A stretch of DNA of 64,000 nucleotides from Lachancea kluyveri NRRL Y-12651 (Eukaryota > Ascomycota > Saccharomycetes > Saccharomycetales > Saccharomycetaceae), in assembly GCA_000149225.2 (NCBI GenBank), contig CM000692.1, forward strand, positions 310,001-374,000, written 5' to 3'. Each line of letters opens with the position of its first letter. Within the stretch, counting starts at the first letter, position 1. The position numbers and the translations under genes are program-made. The notes under the pieces were generated by a model. The model was given only the letters and a program-made list of their open reading frames with translations, was not told the origin of the DNA and made no database searches. Shown in pieces: positions 20,990 to 30,759 of this stretch.

Positions 20990-21295
20990 TTTTGGGATTC
21001 CATTTTTTGGTTAAGGCTATAATAATTGGTATATGGTTATACTAGAAGTTCTCCTCGTCTTTCTAGGAATCCAGAAAAGAGAGTCGATAACTCTATATAC
21101 AATTATTCATATATTCTCTTTCCTTTTATATTTTATTGTTCATTATCCTATTACATTACCAATCCTTGCGTTTCAGCTTCCACTAACTTAGATGACTGTT
21201 TCTCATTCTTTATGTCACCTTATAACACCATGTATGATAATATACTAGTAACACGAATACTAGTCGATGGTCGATGGTTGTATCTCGTTCCAACA
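20990..21295 (-). mobile_element. Solo LTR of Ty1/Ty2 (delta) type
   Basis: Read on the minus strand the element begins TGTTGGAACGAGATAC and ends GGAATCCCAAAA. Internal blocks match S. cerevisiae delta as I know it: TTAGTGGAAGCTGAAACGCA, GTAATGTAATAGGAT, GAGGAGAACTTCTAGTATA and TTATAGCCTTAA. Length is ~306 bp against ~334 for intact delta. One terminus is degraded (expected TGTTGGG reads TTTTGGG on the plus strand), there is no internal Ty sequence, and flanking 5-mers do not match as a target-site duplication, so it is a decayed solo LTR. Confidence 0.9.
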
Positions 21296-21543
21296 AATTC
21301 TAGCAATAGAAACTGTAACTCATTTTCATTGATTGGGGGAGGGGTACAAGTCGCCGCTTTGTAGTCAACAAGGGCACGGCACATGATCAATCGGGAATTT
21401 TAATCGACTAAAACCACTCATATCTAGAACGTAATGATAGTGTTGCCTTGCATCTATTTTTCTTTTATTTTTTTTTTTAAAAAAGTATAAATATGTAGCA
21501 AGGTTATTATATACAGAGAATAATGAATGTTTTTACTTATTTT

Positions 21544-23298
21544 CTATTCATTTTTTTTAGAGACGGCTGTTTCGGGGGCATCCTTGGCGGGGATAGGAAC
21601 AGTTGGAGAATCTTCTTCATCCAAGTTAATGTTGTCTTCGATGACCTCTCTAGATGTAGTTCTCTTCTTTGCCTCTTCTTCTTCCTTCTTAATCAACTCT
21701 TCTTGCTCCTTCAACACATTCAATTTGAATTCGTTGTCATCAGATCTATGTTCTTCCTCTTCTTCAACAGGTTCCGATTTAACCTCGGTCTTCTCAGGGT
21801 GCTCTTCTTCTTTCTTTCCTGAAGGAGTCTCTGGTGTGACAGGGGAAGCAGTACCGGAGATTGGAGCAGCATCAGTGGCAGTGGCAGTGGCCGTTTCTGC
21901 TGGTGCCTCCGAAGTTGATGCGCCTACATTCGTAGCAGCACTAGTTACATCTTTAACGGTTTCTTTGGCCTTAGATTCGGCGGCTGGAGCTTTCTGCTCT
22001 TTAGGTTCAGTAACGTCCAACTTGGCAACATTGTATACTGGATCTGGGATGGAGCTCAAGACCTGCAAAATACCGTCGTAATAGAAATCTAACAATTTGT
22101 GAAACTTCACGTCTTCCAAATGTTTATCTTCTGATGCACTACAATGAAGGGAAGCCTGGGCAGCCTCGATACCGTCAAAGGTGTAAACACTACCCAAAAT
22201 CATCAAGACGCTTGGAACCTTGTGTCTCAATCTCAGTTCCAACCAAACTTTGATGTTTTCAACCAGATCTTCCCTTGGAACACCAAAAGTCTTGATACCT
22301 CTGGAGACACAGGTTTGGTACAATTCCTCGTTTGATAGACTGTCAACACCTTCGTAGTCGATAACTTTGTCATCTTCCATATTTTTCTTCAAGTTGTAAC
22401 GAATCTGATAACGCAAGATGTTGTCGTTGCCAAATGGCCTCAAGCTCATGTACTTGGCCATGGCAACCAATTGAGGCCTTGACAAATTGTCTAAAACCGT
22501 GTCATTTTTGAACATCTGAGCAACGGCCAGGATTTCGTCATGGGTAAAGACTGAAGTTTGTCCATTCTTAGGAGAATTCAACTTTTTGAAAAAGTTTAGG
22601 AATTTTTTCTTCTTTTCGGCATTTTCTATGGATTTATAACTGATTAGTGAGGACTCTTCCAATGTTTCTTGTAAGAAGTTTGAAGTTTTTTGTCTGATCT
22701 CGTTCAACTTTGTCTTTTTTAGCTGTTTATCCTTACCAGATTCGTAAGTGGAGGGTAGTAGGTTTGGAAAGATCTTCAAAGCTACTGGCAACAACAACTC
22801 TGCAAATGGAACGATGATAAAGGCACTGAATGGAACCAACCTAAAGACGTCTCCCATAGTCCTCTTCAGTTGGTTTGTTTCACGTCTTGACAACTCGTAG
22901 CCCTGAACTAGCTTTATCAACAGTTTGGTAGAGATTTTAATTTCGTATCCCAAAAGTTTAGTACCATTGACATAGTGCTTTACCTCGTGCTTGATCCTTT
23001 GCATTAATGGCTCCTTTGGCTTTGGCTTTGGCTTTGCAGGTGCAGATGCAGGTGTAGATGTAGTTGCAGGTGTAGATTCAGATGCAGATGCAGTGGAAGC
23101 GGAAGCAGCAGTGGCACTGGTACTGGCACTGGTATCTTTGCTTGGTTGGGGCGTAGAAGAGGAGTATAACCTATGGTTTGGAACTGCTAGCATTCTCACT
23201 GTAGACAAACTCAGTGGAGCCTTAAGACCTGTAGTAGCAGCATTATTCGCCAGTATAAGCAGCGTTCTTTTGCTCAAAACAGCACTTCTAGATAACAT
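21544..23298 (-). CDS. MDM38: Mitochondrial LETM1-family protein Mdm38
   Basis: 584 residues (573 in S. cerevisiae YOL027C). Mdm38 is an inner-membrane protein needed for K+/H+ exchange and for coupling mitochondrial ribosomes to membrane insertion. The N-terminus is a presequence-like region ([14 protein letters not shown]) followed by an Ala/Thr/Ser-rich stretch (~55-90), then LETM1 blocks [16 protein letters not shown], one membrane span (~150-172, [15 protein letters not shown]) and the ribosome-binding region ([20 protein letters not shown]). The C-terminal 150 residues are acidic and low in complexity. The paralogue Ylh47 is shorter, and the neighbouring MIM1 supports MDM38. It is divergent from VLD1 by 229 bp. 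Confidence 0.92.
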   Translation of the reverse strand: MLSRSAVLSKRTLLILANNAATTGLKAPLSLSTVRMLAVPNHRLYSSSTPQPSKDTSASTSATAASASTASASESTPATTSTPASAPAKPKPKPKEPLMQRIKHEVKHYVNGTKLLGYEIKISTKLLIKLVQGYELSRRETNQLKRTMGDVFRLVPFSAFIIVPFAELLLPVALKIFPNLLPSTYESGKDKQLKKTKLNEIRQKTSNFLQETLEESSLISYKSIENAEKKKKFLNFFKKLNSPKNGQTSVFTHDEILAVAQMFKNDTVLDNLSRPQLVAMAKYMSLRPFGNDNILRYQIRYNLKKNMEDDKVIDYEGVDSLSNEELYQTCVSRGIKTFGVPREDLVENIKVWLELRLRHKVPSVLMILGSVYTFDGIEAAQASLHCSASEDKHLEDVKFHKLLDFYYDGILQVLSSIPDPVYNVAKLDVTEPKEQKAPAAESKAKETVKDVTSAATNVGASTSEAPAETATATATDAAPISGTASPVTPETPSGKKEEEHPEKTEVKSEPVEEEEEHRSDDNEFKLNVLKEQEELIKKEEEEAKKRTTSREVIEDNINLDEEDSPTVPIPAKDAPETAVSKKNE

Positions 23299-23527
23299 CT
23301 TCCCTGTGGCTGTAATCTCGTGTTTATATCCTTCGAGGGAAAAAGAGGTTGGAGATAGATACGTTTCCCGAGGTAAAGAAAAATTGCTTGAAAGGAGAGG
23401 AAAACAACATATCCCAACGAACGAAATAGAAATAAAAACGGGATGGGATCAGGCTGTCGAACTGTTCTTCAAGGTAACTACGGACAACAATCGCAAAAGA
23501 AAAGAATTGAATACAAGAATCGAAAAG

Positions 23528-24202
23528 ATGCCGACACTGACTGTTGTATCCCAACTTGAAAAGCTATGTTGTGCAGCGATATTCATACGATACGTTAAGG
23601 ACAACTCGATGCTCATTGCATTACTTTCTCTTTCTTTGCAATCAATGTGCTATTTCGTGCGGCACATGGTCATCACGTACGTGGGGAGCAGGACCATGTC
23701 TGATGAAGAGAGTATATCGCGGCGTAAAGCTGTGGTCGACATGTTGCTCAAAAGTCTCACCTACATTCAGGTTATCATCTGGATCCAGTTGTTTTCTGTT
23801 TTGATTTATCACTCGAAAATTGATTTTGAAAAGGATGTGTGTCGGTGGTCCTATGGTTACGTCTTCACAGACGTATTAGGGGAATTTGAATGTGGTAAGG
23901 GCGGAAAGCCGATACTATTTCTTCTAGACTTGATCATCCTTCTTGGTCAGCTGCAAATGCTGACTGAATGTCTCACCAAGTGTCCCACTAAGCCTCACGG
24001 TGCTTCCGTTTTACCATCTGTTCAAGATACGGCCGTAAATATTCCCAACTGGAAGTTGCATAAATATGGGATTTTAAGCATACTGAGATTCGATTCTCTG
24101 GGTACGAATGATGATGAACTGGAGCTATACGCAAGTAACGGGCATGGCTCTAATGGTGCTAGTGACTCTATCCTTCCAGAGCGTTATGGGAGCACCGTGT
24201 AA
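23528..24202 (+). CDS. VLD1: DUF1746 membrane protein, Vld1 relative (Dsc complex adaptor)
   Basis: 224 residues from the ATG at 23528 (S. cerevisiae YIR014W is 242). Three to four hydrophobic segments are visible: about 22-50, 75-96 and 130-150 (PILFLLDLIILLGQLQMLTE). This is the DUF1746 layout. In S. cerevisiae YIR014W/Vld1 directs the Dsc ubiquitin ligase to the vacuole membrane. Assignment rests on the domain pattern and on position immediately before RPR2 (YIR015W), 122 bp away on the same strand. The frame is open much further upstream, but that part is antisense to MDM38. Confidence 0.85.
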   Translation: MPTLTVVSQLEKLCCAAIFIRYVKDNSMLIALLSLSLQSMCYFVRHMVITYVGSRTMSDEESISRRKAVVDMLLKSLTYIQVIIWIQLFSVLIYHSKIDFEKDVCRWSYGYVFTDVLGEFECGKGGKPILFLLDLIILLGQLQMLTECLTKCPTKPHGASVLPSVQDTAVNIPNWKLHKYGILSILRFDSLGTNDDELELYASNGHGSNGASDSILPERYGSTV

Positions 24203-24324
24203 AGCTACTTCAAGAATCCTTTTCAGAATTTTCAGCTCAGATCAGGCATTAATACGGAGACGACTTCAACGACCTCATCGAACCGATTGGCACCGCGTTG
24301 GCAAGGAAGGTTAGAAAGCCAATA

Positions 24325-24810
24325 ATGGGTAAAGAAAAGAAAAATAAGGAGTGTGGGGTTGACCATACTGGTATGGTCATCACTCAACCGCCAAAGACAA
24401 TACAAAACAAGGACCATTTCCAAAGATTAAACTATTTACTACAGTTGTCCACGTTCCACACAATGACCAATGACCAAGACCACGAAGATTCGTTGGCAAG
24501 GATGTACATTAAAAGTCTGGATCTGATCCAGAAAAAAACCAAAACTAGCGTAACACCTCACTTCAAAAGAAATATCTGCAAAAAATGTCACCGTGTTTTA
24601 ATACCGAACAAGACGCTTGCCCTGTCGATCCAGAACAAGTCTAAGAAACAGCATAGCAGTAAATCGGACGTTTTGGAAATGAGGTGTGTGTGCGGTCAGG
24701 TGAGAAGATTTCCTATCGGCGTAGATAAAGCCTTTAAGCTTCACTCCGAAAAGGATGGGAATTTGATCGATTTGGAACGTAAGCTCGAAAATATCAGTGG
24801 ACAACGTTAA
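24325..24810 (+). CDS. RPR2: RNase P subunit Rpr2
   Basis: 161 residues from the ATG at 24325 (144 in S. cerevisiae YIR015W). It is a protein subunit of nuclear RNase P, which trims the 5' ends of pre-tRNAs. Conserved blocks are the N-terminal MGK, PPKTIQNKDHFQRLNYLLQ, ARMYIKSLDLIQKKTKT and the zinc-binding cysteines in ICKKCHRVL and MRCVCGQVRRF. Upstream in-frame codons belong to a longer frame without family similarity. Confidence 0.93.
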   Translation: MGKEKKNKECGVDHTGMVITQPPKTIQNKDHFQRLNYLLQLSTFHTMTNDQDHEDSLARMYIKSLDLIQKKTKTSVTPHFKRNICKKCHRVLIPNKTLALSIQNKSKKQHSSKSDVLEMRCVCGQVRRFPIGVDKAFKLHSEKDGNLIDLERKLENISGQR

Positions 24811-24929
24811 GTACATCATTACATAATTAGAGATAGTGGCCGTGACGATAAAAAAAATAGACGTCTATTTTTTGTCTCATTACCTCATTGAACCCTTAAT
24901 TTCTAATGTAGAGAGTTTTTGGACATGCT

Positions 24930-25376
24930 TTATAAAAACCCATCGGACCTTTCTTCTCTGGATTCTCTTTTCTGTTGTTCTTCCAGCCTGCCCTCTGCCA
25001 ACCTTTTTTGTGGGAAAATCTTATAGCCCTTGTTATCTCTGCCAAACAACTTGAACTTCCAACTAATTTCATGCGCGATCAGTTCACCGAATCCCAACAT
25101 GAGACCATTGATAAATGGTAATATCAGGTTTATTGAGCAGGAACCGGCAAACGACAAAATCTTGCCGAATGGAATACCTGCGGAGGAAGAAGAGCTTGTG
25201 GTGCTTAGTTGCGTAGAGACATTCGAGGCTCTAGAGATGGTTCTTTCCAAAATGTCGGATGGATTATCTTCCTCTTGTTCTTGTGGGTGTGTATCAACGC
25301 CTGAGAAAGCAACCGGCTCAGGGTTTACGATACTTAAGATTTCTTCGGGGATATCACTGATTACTTCTTCGGCCAT
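24930..25376 (-). CDS. MIM1: Mitochondrial outer-membrane import protein Mim1
   Basis: 148 residues (113 in S. cerevisiae YOL026C). It forms the MIM complex that inserts alpha-helical proteins into the mitochondrial outer membrane. The hallmark is the single span GSCSINLILPFINGLMLGFG (~88-107) with a GxxxG-type packing motif, followed by ELIAHE and KGYKIFPQ. The cytosolic N-terminus is longer than in S. cerevisiae, acidic and Ser-rich. It converges with RPR2 and is divergent from PRE6. In S. cerevisiae it is next to MDM38; here VLD1 and RPR2 lie between them. Confidence 0.92.
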   Translation of the reverse strand: MAEEVISDIPEEILSIVNPEPVAFSGVDTHPQEQEEDNPSDILERTISRASNVSTQLSTTSSSSSAGIPFGKILSFAGSCSINLILPFINGLMLGFGELIAHEISWKFKLFGRDNKGYKIFPQKRLAEGRLEEQQKRESREERSDGFL

Positions 25377-25859
25377 GTCCGTACCGGTTATGTGGACTCC
25401 TTTGGTGGATGCGATGCGTAAAAGATACTGGTCGAAAACTAGATGCGGTTTTAACAGAACGGTTTGGAATGTTCAAAAGTGAAATAGAAAATCTACATAT
25501 ATACCGATGTGTGTCTTTGTACGAAAATTCATTAGGCTGATACGTTCAGGTATGGGGATTCAAAGGTCAACTTCCTTTGAAAGACGCTATGGGAAAGAAA
25601 CTATATGTATACCTACATACACACACTGCCATTTATTTGATGGGCAACGTGCAGTCCTGTATCTTACGGTCATTGCATCCATCAATCGCTCTTGTTCCGT
25701 GCCATGGGTATACGTACCGTACAAAGGTATTGCTGCCAGTACGTTCATGCCAGACACACAGGGGAAAAAGAATCAATCTTGGATATGTATTTTGCCACCG
25801 AGATTATACATTTGGTGCAGAATAGAACGCAACTCAATTGACCAAGACAATTTTAGAAG
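25377..25859. other. Divergent MIM1/PRE6 promoter region
   Basis: 483 bp between divergent starts. It contains the PACE element of PRE6 (25791-25799). Short frames on the plus strand are unsupported. Confidence 0.55.
25791..25799 (+). promoter_or_regulatory. PACE (Rpn4) element of PRE6
   Basis: TTTGCCACC, the reverse complement of GGTGGCAAA, 61 bp before the PRE6 start codon. It is the second exact PACE match in the window, again directly before a proteasome gene. Confidence 0.85.
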
Positions 25860-26690
25860 ATGAGTGGTTACGATAGAGCATTGTCTATTTTTTCGTATGT
25901 TTAGGTCTTTCCATTGTGACCTCATTGCTTTCCTACCTCATTCACATTATACTAACACCTTAATAGCCCCGATGGCCATATTTTTCAAGTGGAATATGCT
26001 TTAGAAGCTGTCAAGAGAGGTACCTGTGCTGTAGGTATTAAAGGTACGGATTGTGTTGTGCTAGGATGTGAAAGAAGATCTACTTTGAAGTTGCAAGACC
26101 CTCGTATTACGCCGTCCAAAATTTCTCAGATTGATACCCATGTGGTACTCTCATTTGCTGGTTTGAATGCCGACAGTAGAATCCTTATCGAAAAGGCCCG
26201 TGTTGAAGCACAATCGCATAGACTGACTCTAGAAGATCCTGTGAGTATTGACTATTTGACACGGTACATTGCTGGAATCCAGCAAAAATACACCCAATCC
26301 GGTGGTGTCAGACCATTCGGTGTCTCCACCCTCATTGCGGGCTTTGATCCTAATGACGGCGTTCCTAAGTTGTACCAAACTGAGCCTTCTGGTATTTATT
26401 CGGCCTGGAGTGCTCAAGCGATTGGTAGAAATAGCAAGACGGTTCGTGAATTTCTAGAAAAGAACTACTCCAAGGAAGAGCCTCCTGCAACAGAACAAGA
26501 AGCAGTGAAACTGACTGTCAAGAGTTTGTTGGAAGTCGTGCAAACTGGTGCCAAAAACATCGAGATCACTATTGTCAAACCAACATCCCAGGTAGTAAGC
26601 TTAACCAGTGAGGAAATTGGTAAGTACGTGGATGAGATTGAAGCCGAAAAACAACAAGAACTGGGAAAAAAGAAGAAGGGTGAACGTTAA
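25860..26690 (+). CDS. PRE6: 20S proteasome alpha-4 subunit Pre6, with intron
   Basis: Two exons: 25860-25894 and 25967-26690, giving 252 residues (254 in S. cerevisiae YOL038W). Exon 1 encodes [12 protein letters not shown] and exon 2 continues [19 protein letters not shown], an exact continuation of the alpha-4 N-terminus (the alpha-type H0 helix and proteasome A signature). The rest, [32 protein letters not shown] and [16 protein letters not shown], is close to S. cerevisiae, with a Lys/Glu-rich C-terminal tail. Unspliced RNA would lose the N-terminus. S. cerevisiae PRE6 has no intron as I know it. Confidence 0.96.
25895..25966 (+). other. PRE6 intron
   Basis: 72-nt intron with canonical 5' splice site GTATGT, branch point TACTAAC (25950-25956) and 3' site TAG. 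It interrupts a Ser codon after its second base. Confidence 0.95.
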
Positions 26691-27115
26691 GATCCTTGAG
26701 TGTCTTTTGTGCAGTGTATGTAGCCAAATGCGAATGTCTAAAAAAAAAAACTAGTCATGTGATGTTCATTGCACCCCCTGGCAGTCTACTGTTACCCTGC
26801 CTATTAAGTCCTTTTCTTTTTAGTGAACAAAAACCCATCTATAACGGCTGCCACAGGAGACACAGATATGTGGGTAACAAGTGGTTGAGCAATGTAAATG
26901 AAACGCGTGTGTGTAGAGTATATATCACCAGTATTATCTATAGCTAGAGTAGCTTTCCGCGAAAACGATATAGTTTGGCCGTTTTTCGGCTGGTGTGGTC
27001 CGCACCAGGTGTGAATATAGAGAAGAAAAAAACAATCAAAAGAAAAAAAATAAATCGGAAAACTGATAATACCTTACAAAAGGACACAGACACTGGACAG
27101 CCTAGCATAGGAGGT
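26691..27115. other. Intergenic PRE6 3' / YIR016W-like promoter
   Basis: 425 bp. It contains an A-rich run and a TCATGTGAT sequence (reverse complement ATCACATGA, a Cbf1-like core) near 26753-26762. No supported gene. The frame of the downstream gene is open to 26975 but has no ATG there. Confidence 0.5.
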
Positions 27116-29596
27116 ATGACCACTGACCCTGCTGTGATACTAGATACTCAAACTCCCAGGATAATGGGTGCGACTACGCTACAGGATATCAAAGAGGAGG
27201 ACGATTCGGAGTTCACTCAAGAAATTACTTCCTCCACCGATGGACAGCCATGGGCGCAGCAGCAGGAACCAGGGCAAATACAGGTTTTAGATCTACTCTT
27301 GGATACCAAAGATCGAGTCACTGTGTTTGAACATGAAATTTCTACTACAGAAGTAGCTGAAAGCTCGCAAGATCAAGACCTGTTACAACCTACAACCGAA
27401 GGCACACGAGATCAAGATTTGCCACTCCCGCATTTGGTAAACTCTGCGGAGCAACAGATGTCAGTCACTGGCGAGGAAGCACTATTACCTCCATTACCTG
27501 ACTTTAACGTTAATAGCAATATCTTTTTAAAAGAGGAAAACGCCGCTCTTGATCAGAGTATCGGGGAAGAACCAGAGGAGAGCGTTAGTACCGAAGAGAG
27601 AAATGAAGATGGTAGCGATAGTCAACGTACAGAACATACCGTCAACACCAGTACCCCATTTAGTGACCCTGGTGCTACAGGCAGTAGGATTGTTTCCGCG
27701 AGAACTGTCTCCATGGATTCTGTAGGCACAGACAGCGTTTTGAGCAGTACCATTGAACCTTCTTCAGAACTGAACACTTCTTTCGATTTATCCAAGGCCC
27801 TTGAAATCCCTAATGACTCCACCAATAATTCTGTCAGCTACTCCTCCACGAACGCAACTTCTGTATCTCCGATAATAACATCACCAAAAATCTCTTTGAA
27901 GAAAAAATTCTCTAACTCTATTTTACCAGGAGTAAACAGCATTAGTAGTCCTCAAGATTCATTTTCACAAACGGCGGCACCTATAAATCAGCCCGGTGGG
28001 CTACAATCGCAAGACCTTCCCCAGCACAGATCGGTGACACGATCTAACAGTACCACAACGACGATTAGCAGCGGAAGAAACAGCAGAAGCAATTCGAATA
28101 CCCACATCCTTTTGCCCACTTTGAACACCGCTATTGAAGGCTCTTCTTTAACAACACTGGAACATAACGATAATGGTAGTACCATTAAAAGGTCGATGAG
28201 AAAGTTCAGTATCGGCAGTACCAATAGCTCTTCTCCATCGGTTCACAGTAATTTCGAAGAATCGATTTACAAAACACCTCCTCTAGCATCAAACACCAAA
28301 CACTCACATAACGACCTAAACACTGTTGCAAATGGTATTTCAACAGACGCCAATCATTTTCAGAAAAAGAAATTGCCACTGCTGAAAAGAGCTTCCAGCG
28401 CAATTCTTAGAAAGGCGTCGCTATCTAAGACAAACGATTTGGGTCTAACTTCTTCAACATCTTCTTCTGCTACCACAACGCCTGAATTGCGCTCAACTGC
28501 GTCTTTTGCTACGTTAGGTGCTGTCTTTTCTAACGGGAGTGATGGTATGATACAGCAAAGCTCATTCAACAGAAACAAAAAAAAGCTGTCAATAAGAGCC
28601 GTATCGTCTCCAATGGAAAGCACAGCTGGTTTGAATTACGTTACTTCTTTATCGCCTATGTCATCGCCTAAAGTGCAAGCAGTACAACCTTCTTTCGGTA
28701 ATAAGGTTAAGAGGGGTTTTACCAGAATTATCACAAGAAGTTCAAGTAATAAGATAGATTCGCCACAAGGTTTTTATGGCAATACTTTTGAGCATAATGC
28801 TGCTGATGCGTCAATCCCTTCTAGCACATTTGAGATTCAAACTTCTGGTGCAACTGACTCTGTCAGAGAACCTGCCGCTCAGGAACAGTTTGAGGGAAGC
28901 GGAAGCCAGCAAACTACCAGCGATTATTTCTCATTACCAAAAAGATCGTTATCAGCTAAACGGAACTCTTCAAATAACTCATCGTCCACTCCGACACCTA
29001 AATGTGTAAAAAATCCATTGGTGCAGAGGAGTCACAGCATCAAATCTAACAAGCATAGCTTCAATGGTAGAAGCAACAGTACTTCAAGTACTAACATTAT
29101 CAGGAGTAACAGTCTGATGGGTATTAAAGGGAAATATGCCAATGGTCTTGGTGGTGTCGGCTCAACAAGGGACGATTGCGGAGATCAATTCAACGAAGAG
29201 GATATTACTGTAGATATAGATGAGATTACAAACACATTACCCGCCATTACGATTACCGAGAAGTTTGGTGCCAAAAATACTACACCTATTCAAACCCAAT
29301 CCAATATTTTTTTGGATCGGGCTTATCGAGAAAGACCCAAAGCTTTAGACACCAATGCAGGAGATGGTGGCCTTAACATTGAAAGACCTACTAAAATGAG
29401 CCTGAAAGAGTATGTTGACGTGTTAGTTAAACAGCAACGTGTCGAGGATGAAAGGTTCGCAATTCTGGAAAGGAATTTCTCCGAAAGCGGATGGTGTTCA
29501 CAGGGCGATTTAATAAGCTTAAAGCAGAAGAGGATTGTGATTAACAAGAAATGGGCAGAGAGAATTTCTTTCTACCAGGGCAAATTGGACGCATAA
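27116..29596 (+). CDS. Uncharacterised protein, YIR016W/YOL036W relative
   Basis: 826 residues from the first ATG in the frame (27116). The protein is mostly disordered: an acidic Gln/Glu-rich first ~180 residues, then long Ser/Thr/Asn-rich tracts with many basic RSxS-like sites. A compact conserved-looking C-terminus (~765-826, beginning MSLKEYVDVLVKQQRVEDER) is charged and helical. Position identifies it. In S. cerevisiae YIR016W lies between RPR2 and MET28, and its duplicate YOL036W lies near PRE6; this single gene has both contexts. No catalytic motif is visible and the function is unknown in S. cerevisiae as well. Confidence 0.8.
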   Translation: MTTDPAVILDTQTPRIMGATTLQDIKEEDDSEFTQEITSSTDGQPWAQQQEPGQIQVLDLLLDTKDRVTVFEHEISTTEVAESSQDQDLLQPTTEGTRDQDLPLPHLVNSAEQQMSVTGEEALLPPLPDFNVNSNIFLKEENAALDQSIGEEPEESVSTEERNEDGSDSQRTEHTVNTSTPFSDPGATGSRIVSARTVSMDSVGTDSVLSSTIEPSSELNTSFDLSKALEIPNDSTNNSVSYSSTNATSVSPIITSPKISLKKKFSNSILPGVNSISSPQDSFSQTAAPINQPGGLQSQDLPQHRSVTRSNSTTTTISSGRNSRSNSNTHILLPTLNTAIEGSSLTTLEHNDNGSTIKRSMRKFSIGSTNSSSPSVHSNFEESIYKTPPLASNTKHSHNDLNTVANGISTDANHFQKKKLPLLKRASSAILRKASLSKTNDLGLTSSTSSSATTTPELRSTASFATLGAVFSNGSDGMIQQSSFNRNKKKLSIRAVSSPMESTAGLNYVTSLSPMSSPKVQAVQPSFGNKVKRGFTRIITRSSSNKIDSPQGFYGNTFEHNAADASIPSSTFEIQTSGATDSVREPAAQEQFEGSGSQQTTSDYFSLPKRSLSAKRNSSNNSSSTPTPKCVKNPLVQRSHSIKSNKHSFNGRSNSTSSTNIIRSNSLMGIKGKYANGLGGVGSTRDDCGDQFNEEDITVDIDEITNTLPAITITEKFGAKNTTPIQTQSNIFLDRAYRERPKALDTNAGDGGLNIERPTKMSLKEYVDVLVKQQRVEDERFAILERNFSESGWCSQGDLISLKQKRIVINKKWAERISFYQGKLDA

Positions 29597-29907
29597 ATGA
29601 AGAGCGGGTGCTCTCATGTTCTTTACTGTTTTTTTTTTTCTTTTTTTATTTTCCATTTTTTTTATTTTTTGTTTGTTTTTGATTTTTCTTTTTTTCCTAG
29701 CATAAGGAATTAGCTTCGAGTTGCTATTTATTCTTCAAAAGAGTTCTATAAAGTTTCTTTTCCATATATAAAATTCTAAAGTAACGTATACCGTTAGCCA
29801 TCCATATCCAGATTGTAATATTATTTCCATTAACTTACCTGATGCAACTACAATGGTAGCGCATCTCATTTCCCCCCCCCCCCCCCCCTTTACCATTTGC
29901 ACCAACC
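29597..29907. other. Convergent 3' region with poly-T tracts and C17
   Basis: 311 bp between convergent stops. It is dominated by T-rich runs (29630-29695) and a 17-base C homopolymer at 29872-29888. No gene seen. Confidence 0.7.
29872..29888 (+). repeat. Poly-C tract (C17)
   Basis: Seventeen consecutive C bases between the stops of the YIR016W relative and MET28. Exact length should be treated with care because homopolymers are prone to sequencing error. Confidence 0.8.
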
Positions 29908-30759
29908 CTATTTTGTACTGCGTCTCTTGATGCTATCTAGTAGTTCCCTAGATTTTTTTTCATTAAGTTCATCCAGCTTTTGCTTCCAAAAACAATTTTC
30001 ATCAAGCAACCGATCTATCTTGGAATACAGCTCGGAAATTTGGGTGTTCAGCTGTTTCAGCTTAACCAATTTTTCCCGTTCTCTTTGCTTTTTCCGAATA
30101 CGGAACCTTGCAGATGCTTCACTATTCTTACGACGCTTCTCGAGCTCTATTTTTCTAAACTCGGAAAGCTGTTCCTCGGTGTATGTTGGGAAAAGCGTAC
30201 GGGAGGATGAAAGGTCCTCTGGATTTGGGATTTGAAAAGCAGTCGTGGATGTAGATGTAGCTGTGGTAGTCGCTGTAGCTATACCTGTAGCCACACCTGT
30301 AGCCGCAGTCGTGGTCGTCGAGGATGTTGGTGATGGGCTAACGGTATTAGTCAGCTCTAAGTTTTTCAGCCCGCTCAGGTCCCCTTTGTTAACTGCTTTT
30401 ATTATTTCATGTGCATTCCCGCTACTCACAAGCAGCAAAGAAAGAAGTCTCGATCCTAGCTCGGAGTTGTTGGAAATCAAACTTTGCAATTGCTGCGAAA
30501 GGTCACCAGTTTCACCGTCACCAAGAGCTCCAGCTCGGTGAGGGACCAAGCTATGATTTTCCACGCCTCTTGATTTCTGTATAATAGTACTTTCTTTAAA
30601 TTGAGAAGCCTGTTCTTCATCACGCTCTTCATCATCTTCTTCTTCATCATTCAAATGTTCTAGGAACTTAGAGTACAAACTTTTGTAGCGTACCTGGTAC
30701 TGTTCAGAAGTTGGTGTGTCAAGCGACTTAGTAGAAGCTGGAATAGAGGTAACTGACAT
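29908..30759 (-). CDS. MET28: bZIP regulator of sulfur metabolism Met28
   Basis: 283 residues (187 in S. cerevisiae YIR017C). Met28 stabilises the Cbf1-Met4 complex on sulfur-assimilation promoters. A hallmark block near residue 90-125 (ISNNSELGSRLLSLLLVSSG) is almost the same as in S. cerevisiae. A Thr/Ala-rich simple-sequence stretch (~145-170, coded by GTAGCT-like hexamers) follows, then the basic region RRKNSEASARFRIRKKQRER and a leucine zipper (~230-265). The N-terminus is ~60 residues longer than in S. cerevisiae, with an acidic EEDDEERDEE run. Confidence 0.93.
   Translation of the reverse strand: MSVTSIPASTKSLDTPTSEQYQVRYKSLYSKFLEHLNDEEEDDEERDEEQASQFKESTIIQKSRGVENHSLVPHRAGALGDGETGDLSQQLQSLISNNSELGSRLLSLLLVSSGNAHEIIKAVNKGDLSGLKNLELTNTVSPSPTSSTTTTAATGVATGIATATTTATSTSTTAFQIPNPEDLSSSRTLFPTYTEEQLSEFRKIELEKRRKNSEASARFRIRKKQREREKLVKLKQLNTQISELYSKIDRLLDENCFWKQKLDELNEKKSRELLDSIKRRSTK

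Noticed and set aside
21124-21134. Exact ARS consensus match (TTTTATATTTT)
   Set aside because: A single 11-bp match in AT-rich LTR sequence is expected by chance; no B elements were judged.
20985-21300. Target-site duplication around the LTR
   Set aside because: The 5-mers on each side (ACAAT and AATTC) do not match.
22991-23527. Upstream extension of the VLD1 frame
   Set aside because: It is antisense to the MDM38 N-terminal coding region; VLD1-like sequence begins at the ATG at 23528.
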